DNA of 33,200 nt from positions 1 to 33,200 of the IMG/VR virus record IMGVR_UViG_3300031659_000045. The stretch is one strand, 5' to 3'. The DNA is from a virus. The position numbers were made by a program, and so were the translations under genes. Of this stretch, positions 1 to 5,467 are shown piece after piece. Under the pieces are notes generated by a model. It did not search any database, was not told where the DNA came from, and saw only the letters and a program-made list of their open reading frames with translations. The number at the start of each line of letters is the position of its first letter. Position 1 is the first letter of the stretch.

Positions 1-2
1 AA

Positions 3-116
3 AAGGTTGATGAGATAGTTAATGAGAGATATGTTAAAAAAGACTCTCGTTTTTCTACACTAATAAAAGAATTTGTGAAAGTCAATCCACAAACAAGTAA
101 CGGAGTTTTTAAATGA
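3..116 (+). CDS. 3' end of an upstream gene (partial)
   Basis: An open frame enters from the left edge and runs 37 codons to a TGA at 114-116. It overlaps the ATG of the next gene in an ATGA junction, which is typical of tightly packed phage operons. The visible tail is charged and ends in SNGVFK. Too little is present to assign a family. The continuous frame and the 4-base overlap are the only evidence that it is real. Confidence 0.6.
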   Translation, partial: KVDEIVNERYVKKDSRFSTLIKEFVKVNPQTSNGVFK

Positions 117-676
117 ATATTTTTTATTTGGATAGTGATGCAAAGACAAGTGCTCAGATGCATTGTGACAATCATTGTAGTAAGATGATTATTGAATACG
201 CTCAGTTGATGTCTACTGCACATCGTTTACTGGATGGTGAAATGTATATGGACAAGACTACGAATGGACGTAGTATCATGCGCTGGCGATTGGATGGTAA
301 GTGGGCCCGTAATCGTGAACCAGACTTGTACAAGGCAACTCATGTCAATCACCCTAGTGCTATATGGGCAAGACAGTCTGCAAAGAATTACATGTGGTTG
401 TATGAGATGTGGAAAGAGTTGAATACAGAGTACATGTATCGCTACAGTAAGGATGCACCCCATGCTAGTTTTGCAAAACTGGATAAACATTTGCGACAGA
501 TACCAAGGGGAATGACTGATGGAGAGTTCACGGAACCTACACAGTCAATGCCTGATGATGTAAAGAATGATAGTTCTAAGATTGCATATCGAGATTACTA
601 TATAAAGTATAAGCAACACTTGGCTCAGTGGAAACTACGAGGCATGCCAAGTTGGTATGTCACCGAGTATGCATAA
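113..676 (+). CDS. Conserved marine myophage protein, function unknown
   Basis: A 187-aa protein that starts in an ATGA overlap with the gene before it. The N-terminus (MNIFYLDSD followed by a Cys/His-rich HCDNHCSKM segment) and the central KATHVNHPSAIW stretch belong to a protein I recognise as conserved among T4-like phages of marine bacteria, usually annotated as hypothetical. No signal peptide or membrane segment is visible. The clustered Cys and His residues near position 17-24 could bind metal, but this is inference. It sits in a + strand run with PhoH and an exonuclease, so a DNA or nucleotide role is plausible but unproven. Confidence 0.85.
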   Translation: MNIFYLDSDAKTSAQMHCDNHCSKMIIEYAQLMSTAHRLLDGEMYMDKTTNGRSIMRWRLDGKWARNREPDLYKATHVNHPSAIWARQSAKNYMWLYEMWKELNTEYMYRYSKDAPHASFAKLDKHLRQIPRGMTDGEFTEPTQSMPDDVKNDSSKIAYRDYYIKYKQHLAQWKLRGMPSWYVTEYA

Positions 677-881
677 AGGGTATTTGCCCTATTGGGGTCG
701 TAGGACTCAGGCGAAGACCCCAATGACAGGCGAAGAACAACTAAGAGATTTAATTGCAAGATTACATGATGAAATTGCAGTATTGAAGAATGAGAATTCT
801 AAATTACATGACACTGTTTTTGAATGTATAAATAAGATTAAGGAATTGAAAGAAATAGGAATTGATGATGCCAACGTATGA
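657..881 (+). CDS. Small coiled-coil protein, unknown function
   Basis: A 74-aa frame with three possible starts: ATG at 657, at 669 or at 723. None has a strong Shine-Dalgarno; AGGCGAAG lies upstream of 723. The C-terminal two thirds (LRDLIARLHDEIAVLKNENS) is a heptad-like coiled coil, and this part is kept whichever start is used. The first 22 residues are basic and rich in aromatics. The 3' end overlaps the next gene by about 14 bases, which suggests translational coupling. I do not recognise a family. Confidence 0.6.
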   Translation: MSPSMHKGYLPYWGRRTQAKTPMTGEEQLRDLIARLHDEIAVLKNENSKLHDTVFECINKIKELKEIGIDDANV

Positions 882-1182
882 TTTCGTAAATAAAGATACT
901 AAGGAAGTAGAGACACATTTTCTTAGAATGTCAGAACTTGATAAGTTCAAAGAAGACAATCCACATATGCAAAGCGTAATCTCTGCACCAGCTATTATTG
1001 GTGGATATGGGTCAAGTGGGTCGATGAGGATTGACGATGGATTCAAAGAGGTATTAGCTAAAGTAGGAGAAGCTCATCCAGGCACTGCTGTTGCAAATGA
1101 CTATGGAAAGAGATCAATCAAAGATCAGAAAACACAAGACATTGTGGATAAACATCGTAAATTGCAAGCAAAGGGAAAATAA
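868..1182 (+). CDS. Small conserved phage protein resembling a Cys-less FmdB N-terminus
   Basis: A 104-aa protein. The start at 868 is preferred over 865 because AGGA at 857-860 then has normal spacing. MPTYDFVNKDTKEVE recalls the first strand of FmdB-type zinc ribbons (MPxYxYxC), but the zinc-binding cysteines are absent, so metal binding of that type is not expected. The segment MSELDKFKEDNPHM is familiar from cyanophage hypothetical proteins. It begins inside the 3' end of the coiled-coil gene and ends 2 bases before phoH, so all three are probably co-translated. Function unknown. Confidence 0.75.
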   Translation: MPTYDFVNKDTKEVETHFLRMSELDKFKEDNPHMQSVISAPAIIGGYGSSGSMRIDDGFKEVLAKVGEAHPGTAVANDYGKRSIKDQKTQDIVDKHRKLQAKGK

Positions 1183-1184
1183 AT

Positions 1185-1886
1185 ATGGGTAAGTCTAAAG
1201 AAATAGGTTCAGGTAATTTAGTTAAAGTTAATCCGATTACTGAGAATCAAAAGAAGGCCTTTGCCGCTTATGAGAAGGGACAGAATCTTTTCTTATATGG
1301 TGCTGCTGGTACAGGTAAGACGTTTATACTATTGTATAATGCAATGAAAGAGGTTCTTAACTCCACAACACCGTATGACACAGTATACATTGTGCGTAGC
1401 GCAGTACCGACTCGTGAGATAGGGTTTCTGCCTGGCGATGAAGAAGACAAGACAGCATTGTTTCAAGTCCCATATCAGAATATGGTTAAGTTCTTATTTG
1501 AACAACCAAATGAACAGGCCTTTGCTGGATTGTATGAGAGATTGAAGGCACAAGGTAGTCTTGGTTTCTTAACTACATCATTCCTTAGAGGAATTACACT
1601 AGACAACGCAATCATCATTGTTGATGAATGTCAGAACTTGAACTTCCATGAACTTGATACCATCGTAACTCGTGTGGGACAGGATTCAAAGATTATGTTC
1701 GCTGGTGATTTCTTCCAGACTGACCTTGTTAAAAGTTCAGATAAGGGTGGTATAATACAGTTTATGAAAATCTTAGATGCTATGGAATCGTTTGAGAATA
1801 TCGAATTTACTATTGGTGACATTGTTCGTAGTGGTTTTGTTAAGGATTATCTAATTAACAAGATACGACTAGGAATCGAGAACTGA
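1185..1886 (+). CDS. phoH: PhoH-family P-loop ATPase
   Basis: A 233-aa protein with a Walker A motif GAAGTGKT at residues 39-46 and a Walker B-like strand IIIVDECQNLNF near residue 143, followed by a sensor-like segment SKIMFAGDFFQTD. This order and spacing define the PhoH family, which is related to the helicase core of superfamily 1. PhoH is very common in marine phages. Its biochemical role there is not settled; RNA helicase or ATPase activity has been proposed. The start is ATG two bases after the previous stop, and its own stop overlaps the next start by one base (TGATG). Confidence 0.93.
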   Translation: MGKSKEIGSGNLVKVNPITENQKKAFAAYEKGQNLFLYGAAGTGKTFILLYNAMKEVLNSTTPYDTVYIVRSAVPTREIGFLPGDEEDKTALFQVPYQNMVKFLFEQPNEQAFAGLYERLKAQGSLGFLTTSFLRGITLDNAIIIVDECQNLNFHELDTIVTRVGQDSKIMFAGDFFQTDLVKSSDKGGIIQFMKILDAMESFENIEFTIGDIVRSGFVKDYLINKIRLGIEN

Positions 1887-2077
1887 TGAGTGCATGGCAT
1901 GGTGGTAAGGGTGGCACTCGCCGTAAGGCACTGGTAAGCCCAGCAAAAGTGGGCAGTAATTGGAATGCTATCTTTGGAAAGAAGGCCAAGGATGCCCAGT
2001 TAGAAAACGAAGTTGATGGTAACATAGATGCTAGTCAGAATGCTAGTCAAATTGAAGAGAATTTTAATAAAGAATAA
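1886..2077 (+). CDS. Small basic protein, unknown function
   Basis: A 63-aa protein whose ATG shares one base with the phoH stop codon, so its translation is probably coupled to PhoH. The N-terminal half is basic and glycine-rich (WHGGKGGTRRK), and the C-terminal half is acidic and rich in Asn and Gln. It looks partly disordered and could bind nucleic acid, but there is no recognisable domain. It is the last gene before a strong promoter at 2083. Confidence 0.7.
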   Translation: MSAWHGGKGGTRRKALVSPAKVGSNWNAIFGKKAKDAQLENEVDGNIDASQNASQIEENFNKE

Positions 2078-2082
2078 ACTTC

Positions 2083-2111
2083 TTGACAATGACCATATAG
2101 TATGGTATAAT
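2083..2111 (+). promoter_or_regulatory. Consensus sigma70 promoter
   Basis: TTGACA at 2083-2088 and TATAAT at 2106-2111 are separated by exactly 17 bases, a perfect match to the host housekeeping promoter. It lies just after the stop at 2077 and about 30 bases before the exonuclease start. Confidence 0.9.
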
Positions 2112-2140
2112 TATATTAATGAAAAAAAGTGAGGTGAAAA

Positions 2141-2854
2141 ATGTTTAACCATAATCCTGTAGATATCACAGAGGTATCTACTAAAAATGTCAATCGGAAG
2201 CGTTTCTATGATACGCCAACTGGTTGGTATCCATCCATCACAACCGTGTTGGGTGTTCGACAAGACAAAAAACAAGGACTCGCTGATTGGCGTAAACGTG
2301 TAGGTAATGATGTAGCAAATCATATCATGCGAACTGCTGCTGCACGAGGAACTGCTGTTCACAGTATGTGTGAAGACTTCCTTAACAACAAGGATGTCTC
2401 AAAGGATGATTTCGCATTCTTGCCATGGTGTTTGTTTTCACAACTTAAACCATGTCTTGTACAACGTATAGATAATATCTACGCCCAAGAGTGTGGGTTG
2501 TGGAGTGAGAAGTATCGTGTTGCAGGCCGAGTGGACTGTATCGCTGAATGGAACGGTGTTCCATCAATCATTGACTTTAAGACTTCTCGTTCTGAACGTA
2601 AGGATGAATGGAACTTAGAGTACTATATACAATGTGCTGCTTATGCAGAGATGTTTGAAGAACGTACTGGAATTGCAATCACTCAGATTGTTGTACTAGT
2701 TGTTACTGAAGATGGACTTGTACAAGAGTTTGTAAAAGAGAAGACTGAATATCTGCCTCTCCTGATTGAAACTATTGATGAGTTTACAATGCAGTGGGAA
2801 AGGGAAAATGAAGATAGTGTTGCTAATAGTGCTACTGTTGGACTTGCTGGATAG
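2141..2854 (+). CDS. PD-(D/E)XK exonuclease, MGME1/Cas4-like
   Basis: A 237-aa nuclease. The motif RGTAVH at residues 69-74 is the conserved RGxxxH element of the phage and mitochondrial MGME1-type exonucleases. The catalytic core follows: E123, GRVD with D132, and IIDFKT with D145 and K147, then a QCAAYAEMF helix (Q...Y). This set is complete, so an active metal-dependent DNA exonuclease is expected, probably acting in recombination or end processing. A GAGGTGAA ribosome site precedes the ATG, and the gene has its own sigma70 promoter at 2083. Confidence 0.88.
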   Translation: MFNHNPVDITEVSTKNVNRKRFYDTPTGWYPSITTVLGVRQDKKQGLADWRKRVGNDVANHIMRTAAARGTAVHSMCEDFLNNKDVSKDDFAFLPWCLFSQLKPCLVQRIDNIYAQECGLWSEKYRVAGRVDCIAEWNGVPSIIDFKTSRSERKDEWNLEYYIQCAAYAEMFEERTGIAITQIVVLVVTEDGLVQEFVKEKTEYLPLLIETIDEFTMQWERENEDSVANSATVGLAG

Positions 2855-2875
2855 TAAGAAATTTACATAAACTTC

Positions 2876-2904
2876 TTGACATTATCTCACATGTATGGTA
2901 TCAT
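2876..2904 (+). promoter_or_regulatory. Sigma70 promoter of the tmRNA/tRNA operon
   Basis: TTGACA at 2876-2881, a 17-base spacer, and TATCAT at 2899-2904. Transcription would begin near 2911, about 45 bases before the tmRNA acceptor domain. Confidence 0.85.
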
Positions 2905-2909
2905 GGTAG

Positions 2910-2917
2910 TATAAATA
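2910..2917 (+). promoter_or_regulatory. T4-type late promoter in front of the RNA operon
   Basis: TATAAATA occurs just downstream of the sigma70 -10 box. If used, transcription would start near 2923. The RNA operon may therefore be transcribed both early from sigma70 and late from the gp33-dependent promoter. Confidence 0.6.
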
Positions 2918-3230
2918 GAAATGTAATCGTTGATACGATTTAAAGTTTGGGCAGGACGAGGGTGCGAATCCCTCCATCTCCACCAAAAGCACATCTGTAA
3001 GGCGTAGTGAAGTTTGCAGACAGATGACTCAGAAGACTCCGTGAGGTGTGCTTTTGATGGGGATGAATAGAATCGACTGACAGATAGAGATGAGTGGAGA
3101 TTACCGTGGTGACTTACGTTAGACAGTCAAAAGAAACTAAAAGCAAACGATAACTTTGCCACATCTGATTTCGCTCTAGCAGCGTAAACGCAGGGAGTTG
3201 TCCACTTACTTAGCAACAGAAAAGTGGAAC
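2918..3230 (+). ncRNA. ssrA: Circularly permuted (two-piece) tmRNA
   Basis: The acceptor piece comes first: T arm 2958-2962/2970-2974 with a 7-base loop, acceptor strand CATCTCC 2975-2981, discriminator A and encoded CCA 2983-2985, preceded by GGAC as in tmRNAs. A 73-base intervening segment follows. The second piece begins GGGGATG at 3059-3065, which pairs with CATCTCC over 7 bp including one G-U, and continues with the tmRNA-like AATCGACTG. The tag frame runs 3143-3187 and encodes ANDNFATSDFALAA then TAA; ANDNFA starts and hydrophobic AxAA ends are typical of alphaproteobacterial tags. After the tag, GTTGT/GCAAC and CCACTT/AAGTGG interleave as an H-type pseudoknot. The RNA would rescue stalled ribosomes with SmpB from the host. 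The outer 5' and 3' ends are estimates. Confidence 0.92.
2985..3055 (+). other. Intervening segment between the tmRNA pieces, hairpin-forming
   Basis: AAAAGCACATCT at 2985-2996 pairs with AGGTGTGCTTTT at 3044-3055 over 12 bp (one G-U), bringing the CCA end and the GGGG start of the second piece together for processing. Inside it, CATCTGT 2992-2998 and ACAGATG 3020-3026 can form a competing helix. In two-piece tmRNAs this segment is removed during maturation. Confidence 0.8.
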
Positions 3231-3233
3231 ATA

Positions 3234-3307
3234 GCGGGTATCGTATAATGGTATTACAAGAGGTTTCCAACCTTGAGACAGAAGTTCGATTCTTCTTACC
3301 CGCTCCA
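3234..3307 (+). tRNA. tRNA-Gly (anticodon UCC)
   Basis: Acceptor stem GCGGGTA/TACCCGC (7 bp), D arm with the AATGGTA loop, anticodon loop TTTCCAA giving UCC, which reads GGA, T loop TTCGATT, discriminator T and an encoded CCA. The 27-43 pair of the anticodon stem is an A-G mismatch. The gene follows the tmRNA almost directly and is transcribed with it. Confidence 0.93.
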
Positions 3308-3476
3308 TTTTATTTTCAAATGTACTATCAGGTAGACCCAGAATCTGATGAACTTGGTGATGCTTGTTTAAAGGTTCTGGTAGTCGCTGGACTATATTAA
3401 GATTCATTATGCGTAGGTTCATCGATACAGCAATTTGTAATCGCTATGGTTAATGATAGTACATTTGAAAATGAAG
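3308..3476 (+). ncRNA. Candidate structured RNA closed by a 19-23 bp helix
   Basis: ATTTTCAAATGTACTATCA at 3312-3330 is perfectly complementary to 3454-3472, and the helix can extend to 3308/3476 with two G-U pairs. It starts at the base after tRNA-Gly CCA and ends 6 bases before tRNA-Asn. The 123-base interior has its own helices, such as CCAGAA 3338-3343/TTCTGG 3375-3380 and GATGAAC 3347-3353/GTTCATC 3417-3423. No coding frame or known RNA family is visible. T4 carries the stable RNAs C and D of unknown role in its tRNA cluster, so a comparable RNA is plausible; a processing helix for the flanking tRNAs is the alternative. Confidence 0.65.
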
Positions 3477-3482
3477 TTTTAT

Positions 3483-3558
3483 TCCTGAGTAGTTCAGTTG
3501 GTAGAACAACGGACTGTTAATCCGTATGTCGCACGTTCAAGTCGTGCCTTAGGAGCCA
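3483..3558 (+). tRNA. tRNA-Asn (anticodon GUU)
   Basis: Acceptor TCCTGAG/CTTAGGA, D stem GTTC/GAAC, anticodon stem ACGGA/TCCGT around CTGTTAA giving GUU, T stem GCACG/CGTGC with loop TTCAAGT, discriminator G and encoded CCA. All arms are intact, so it should be functional. It reads AAU and AAC codons. Confidence 0.95.
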
Positions 3559-3611
3559 ATTTTAAAAACTGGTGATTCACTACCATAAGTGTGAACTATA
3601 TAAGAGAAGCA

Positions 3612-3710
3612 AACGTGCTCACGTTCAATAGTGATGCTCTCTACTGTGGTTTAATCCACATCTTCGGATCGTAGAGGTTGTATACTGGCATGCAAGTTGA
3701 ACACTTTTTT
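3612..3710 (+). ncRNA. Candidate structured RNA with UUCG tetraloop and possible alternative folds
   Basis: A 9-bp helix 3636-3644/3671-3679 encloses two side-by-side hairpins, TGTGG/CCACA (3645-3660) and a C(UUCG)G tetraloop hairpin (about 3660-3669), forming a three-way junction. An outer helix GTTCAA 3623-3628/TTGAAC 3697-3702 is followed by T3705-3710, like an intrinsic terminator. The 3' strand of a separate hairpin AACGT/ACGTT (3612-3625) overlaps that outer helix, so the two are mutually exclusive, as in an attenuator or riboswitch. No ligand class could be recognised. Confidence 0.5.
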
Positions 3711-3711
3711 A

Positions 3712-3774
3712 GGTAAGGGATAGATGGACGAACCGTTTGGCAAAACCTTCTTCTACAAACATTTATCCTTTGCC
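3712..3774 (+). ncRNA. Candidate hairpin RNA in the tRNA cluster
   Basis: GGTAAGGGATA at 3712-3722 pairs with TATCCTTTGCC at 3764-3774 over 11 bp with two G-U pairs. The 41-base interior can form a small GTTT/AAAC hairpin. TTTTT follows at 3778-3782, so it may be a weak terminator or a separate RNA. No protein-coding frame is seen here. Confidence 0.4.
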
Positions 3775-3795
3775 GACTTTTTATCTCGCATGACC

Positions 3796-3857
3796 ACTTG
3801 AGTATGATCTCTCTGGTAGATGTTTGGGGAAACCCACTAAACCTGTCATACTCAAGT
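3796..3857 (+). ncRNA. Candidate hairpin RNA with GNRA tetraloop
   Basis: ACTTGAGTATGA at 3796-3807 is perfectly complementary to TCATACTCAAGT at 3846-3857. Nested inside is TGGG-GAAA-CCCA (3825-3836), a GNRA tetraloop hairpin that can be lengthened by GTT/AAC pairing (3822-3824 with 3840-3842). This two-level structure lies just upstream of the tRNA-like element and is not explained by any tRNA. Confidence 0.5.
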
Positions 3858-3888
3858 CGCTTTGAAAGGGCGGTGCGAGGCCTAGTTT

Positions 3889-3959
3889 GCCCGATTAGTT
3901 AAATGGTATAACGATTGAATAATAATCTTTAGTTGATGGCTCGATACCATCATTGGGCA
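3889..3959 (+). tRNA. tRNA-like element, anticodon arm degenerate
   Basis: The acceptor stem GCCCGAT/ATTGGGC, the D arm GTTA-AATGGTA-TAAC and the T arm GATGG-CTCGATA-CCATC are well formed, and the length matches the neighbouring tRNA-Gly. The anticodon arm is abnormal: the best stem, GATT/AATC, encloses GAATAAT, which lacks the invariant U33, and the frame that places U33 correctly needs two T-T mismatches and would give AAU. The T loop starts CTCG, not TTCG, and CCT replaces CCA. It is probably a decaying tRNA or a tRNA mimic. No amino acid can be assigned. Confidence 0.55.
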
Positions 3960-3965
3960 CCTAAT

Positions 3966-4040
3966 AGGGATGTAGTGTTAATGGTAACACGTTGGATTCC
4001 AAATCCAAAATTAGCGGTTCGAATCCGTTCATCTTTGCCA
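3966..4040 (+). tRNA. tRNA-Trp (anticodon CCA)
   Basis: Acceptor AGGGATG/CATCTTT (two G-U pairs), D stem GTGT/ACAC, anticodon stem TTGGA/TCCAA around TTCCAAA giving CCA, T loop TTCGAAT, discriminator G and encoded CCA. The AGGG start and G73 match bacterial tRNA-Trp. Intact, and expected to read UGG. Confidence 0.93.
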
Positions 4041-4070
4041 TAAGTGTGATGACTTTACACATCAGAAATC

Positions 4071-4112
4071 GGTGAGGGGTTTCGGGAATTCCCGCCCCTT
4101 GCCACCTTTTTT
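4071..4112 (+). terminator. Rho-independent terminator of the RNA operon
   Basis: GGTG-AGGGG at 4071-4079 pairs with CCCCT and CACC up to 4106, with a nested CGGG-AATT-CCCG, followed by T4107-4112. A strong GC stem plus U tract closes the tmRNA/tRNA transcript before gene 33. Confidence 0.85.
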
Positions 4113-4135
4113 AACCTCTTAACAGGAGTTTTATA

Positions 4136-4372
4136 ATGAACCTAGAAGAACTAGTTGTGATGACACCGAAGAAATTCGCACTTAAAATAGAACGCATAGT
4201 AAATACGGCAGATGATATATCGTATATGGATGCTATCTTAGATTATTGCGAAAAGAACAACATGGAACCCGATACCATTGGGCCTCTTATCTCAAAACCA
4301 TTAAAAGAAAAAATAGAAGCTGATGCAAGGAAATTAAACTTCTTGCCACGAGTAGCTACGCTACCAATTTAA
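4136..4372 (+). CDS. gp33: Late transcription co-activator (T4 gp33 homologue)
   Basis: A 78-aa protein with an AGGAG ribosome site. The central segment ISYMDAILDYCEKNNMEPD followed by a LISKPLKEKIEADARKLNFL helix matches the pattern of T4 gp33 and its cyanophage counterparts. In T4, gp33 bridges the gp45 sliding clamp and RNA polymerase carrying gp55, and so activates late promoters of the TATAAATA type. Several such sites lie in this window, which fits the assignment. It is shorter than T4 gp33 (112 aa), as usual in marine relatives. It is the first gene after the RNA-operon terminator. Confidence 0.82.
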   Translation: MNLEELVVMTPKKFALKIERIVNTADDISYMDAILDYCEKNNMEPDTIGPLISKPLKEKIEADARKLNFLPRVATLPI

Positions 4373-4383
4373 GGATTAGTCCT

Positions 4384-4965
4384 ATGGATGGATGGCAATC
4401 ATACCAGATATATCTTGGTTTGAAACTACATTTCACCAGTAACTATGACTATACTAGGTATGGTGGAAAAACCTCTGCAACCAAGGCATCGTTCTTGCAA
4501 CGTAGAGATAGATACTTTTTCGCAAGGGTAGCACGAAAGTATGGTGAGAAGACACAGGAGTACTATCTTGCTAATTTTCTGAAGTCGCCCAAGGGATGGA
4601 TAGGTGATTTTAGTGAAGAGAATTATATGGAATGGTCTAAGAACAGACAATCATTGACATATAACTTTTTACAGGACATGCACTTTTTATTTGACCAAGT
4701 TGAGAACTTTGATGAAATTTTCTCTTTACAAAATGGCAGACATCCTGTATTATTGAAGAACATGCTCGCAAAGCGAGTATCAGTAGAGTCGGTGGTAATC
4801 TTGCAAGGATTACTGAATTTTGTTAAACGGTTTGATGAAGGAATGAAAGATGACTTAATATGGCCAGACAGCAGACGATTAATCGTCAAATACGCCGCAT
4901 TTCTTTCTTATGATAAGGAGAAGTGTAAATCCAAACTACTTAAATTAGTTAAGGAGACATTCTAA
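4384..4965 (+). CDS. gp59: Helicase loader (T4 gp59 homologue)
   Basis: A 193-aa protein. The N-terminal YQIYLGLKLHFTSNYDYTRY and the following QRRDRYFFARVARKY align with T4 gp59 (KLYLMIKQH...YDVIKY...QKRRDKYFFQKLSEKY), and KGWIGDF matches its AWIGDI segment. gp59 loads the replicative helicase gp41 onto gp32-coated ssDNA at forks and recombination intermediates. The length (T4: 217 aa) and the wholly helical character agree. It lies 11 bases after gene 33 and overlaps the next gene by one base. Confidence 0.9.
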   Translation: MDGWQSYQIYLGLKLHFTSNYDYTRYGGKTSATKASFLQRRDRYFFARVARKYGEKTQEYYLANFLKSPKGWIGDFSEENYMEWSKNRQSLTYNFLQDMHFLFDQVENFDEIFSLQNGRHPVLLKNMLAKRVSVESVVILQGLLNFVKRFDEGMKDDLIWPDSRRLIVKYAAFLSYDKEKCKSKLLKLVKETF

Positions 4966-5177
4966 TGGAACAGTCAACAAGAACTCCAGTGAATGAACTT
5001 ATAAGGGAAAAAGATTTCTATCGTTCAAAGCTTGAACAAGCAACTGGACGAATCAAGACTTTAGAGTTTGACTTATCAGAGCTACAAAAGCGTGATGTTT
5101 TACTTTCAAAGAAACTTGCAGAAACCACCAATAAGTCACCGAATGGTTATCGCCCTAAATACCGTAGGACTGCGTAA
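4965..5177 (+). CDS. Small coiled-coil protein, unknown function
   Basis: A 70-aa protein that begins in a TAATG overlap with gene 59, so its translation is probably coupled. Residues 10-55 are strongly helical with heptad spacing (RIKTLEFDLSELQKRDVLLS), and the C-terminus is basic (YRPKYRRTA). Similar small coiled-coil proteins sit near gene 59 in marine myophages. No catalytic motif is present. Confidence 0.7.
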   Translation: MEQSTRTPVNELIREKDFYRSKLEQATGRIKTLEFDLSELQKRDVLLSKKLAETTNKSPNGYRPKYRRTA

Positions 5178-5230
5178 CCAATCCATCCTGAGTATGATGA
5201 TACAACTGCTCATTTTTAAAAGGTATTGTT

Positions 5231-5467
5231 ATGAAATATACACAAGTGTCAGAAAAAACATGGGTTGTAGAAGTACAACAAGATGAAGAAACGAAAGAGA
5301 TGTTTTTAGAATTCCCACATGGGTCAATAGATTCACTTGGATGGGATATAGGCGATACTCTGTTATGGGAACAACTACCAGATGATGGTGGTTATATTTT
5401 GAGAAAAAAAGATGATGACAACGAGAACAGAAACGAAGAAAATGGTAACATCAGTACGCCTGATTAG
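5231..5467 (+). CDS. Small conserved phage protein, unknown function
   Basis: A 78-aa protein with a AAAAGGT ribosome site. The core LGWDIGDTLLWEQL followed by GGYILRK is a beta-rich pattern resembling AbrB-like swapped-hairpin proteins (GWxxGDxLxW), though I cannot confirm that fold. The last 20 residues are very acidic and Asn-rich. The 3' end overlaps thyX in another frame, so thyX may be translationally coupled to it. Confidence 0.7.
   Translation: MKYTQVSEKTWVVEVQQDEETKEMFLEFPHGSIDSLGWDIGDTLLWEQLPDDGGYILRKKDDDNENRNEENGNISTPD

Noticed and set aside
3210-3422. 70-codon - strand frame across tRNA-Gly
   Set aside because: It overlaps the tmRNA end, an intact tRNA and the long inverted repeat; no protein-like pattern.
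2905-3860. Glutamine riboswitch near the tmRNA
   Set aside because: From memory one was reported for a related phage, so I looked for the conserved GTTCA...GGAAGTAGG...GGAACG pattern. The GTTCA at 3623 lacks the remaining conserved bases, so I do not call it. An Infernal scan with the glnA and Downstream-peptide models would decide.
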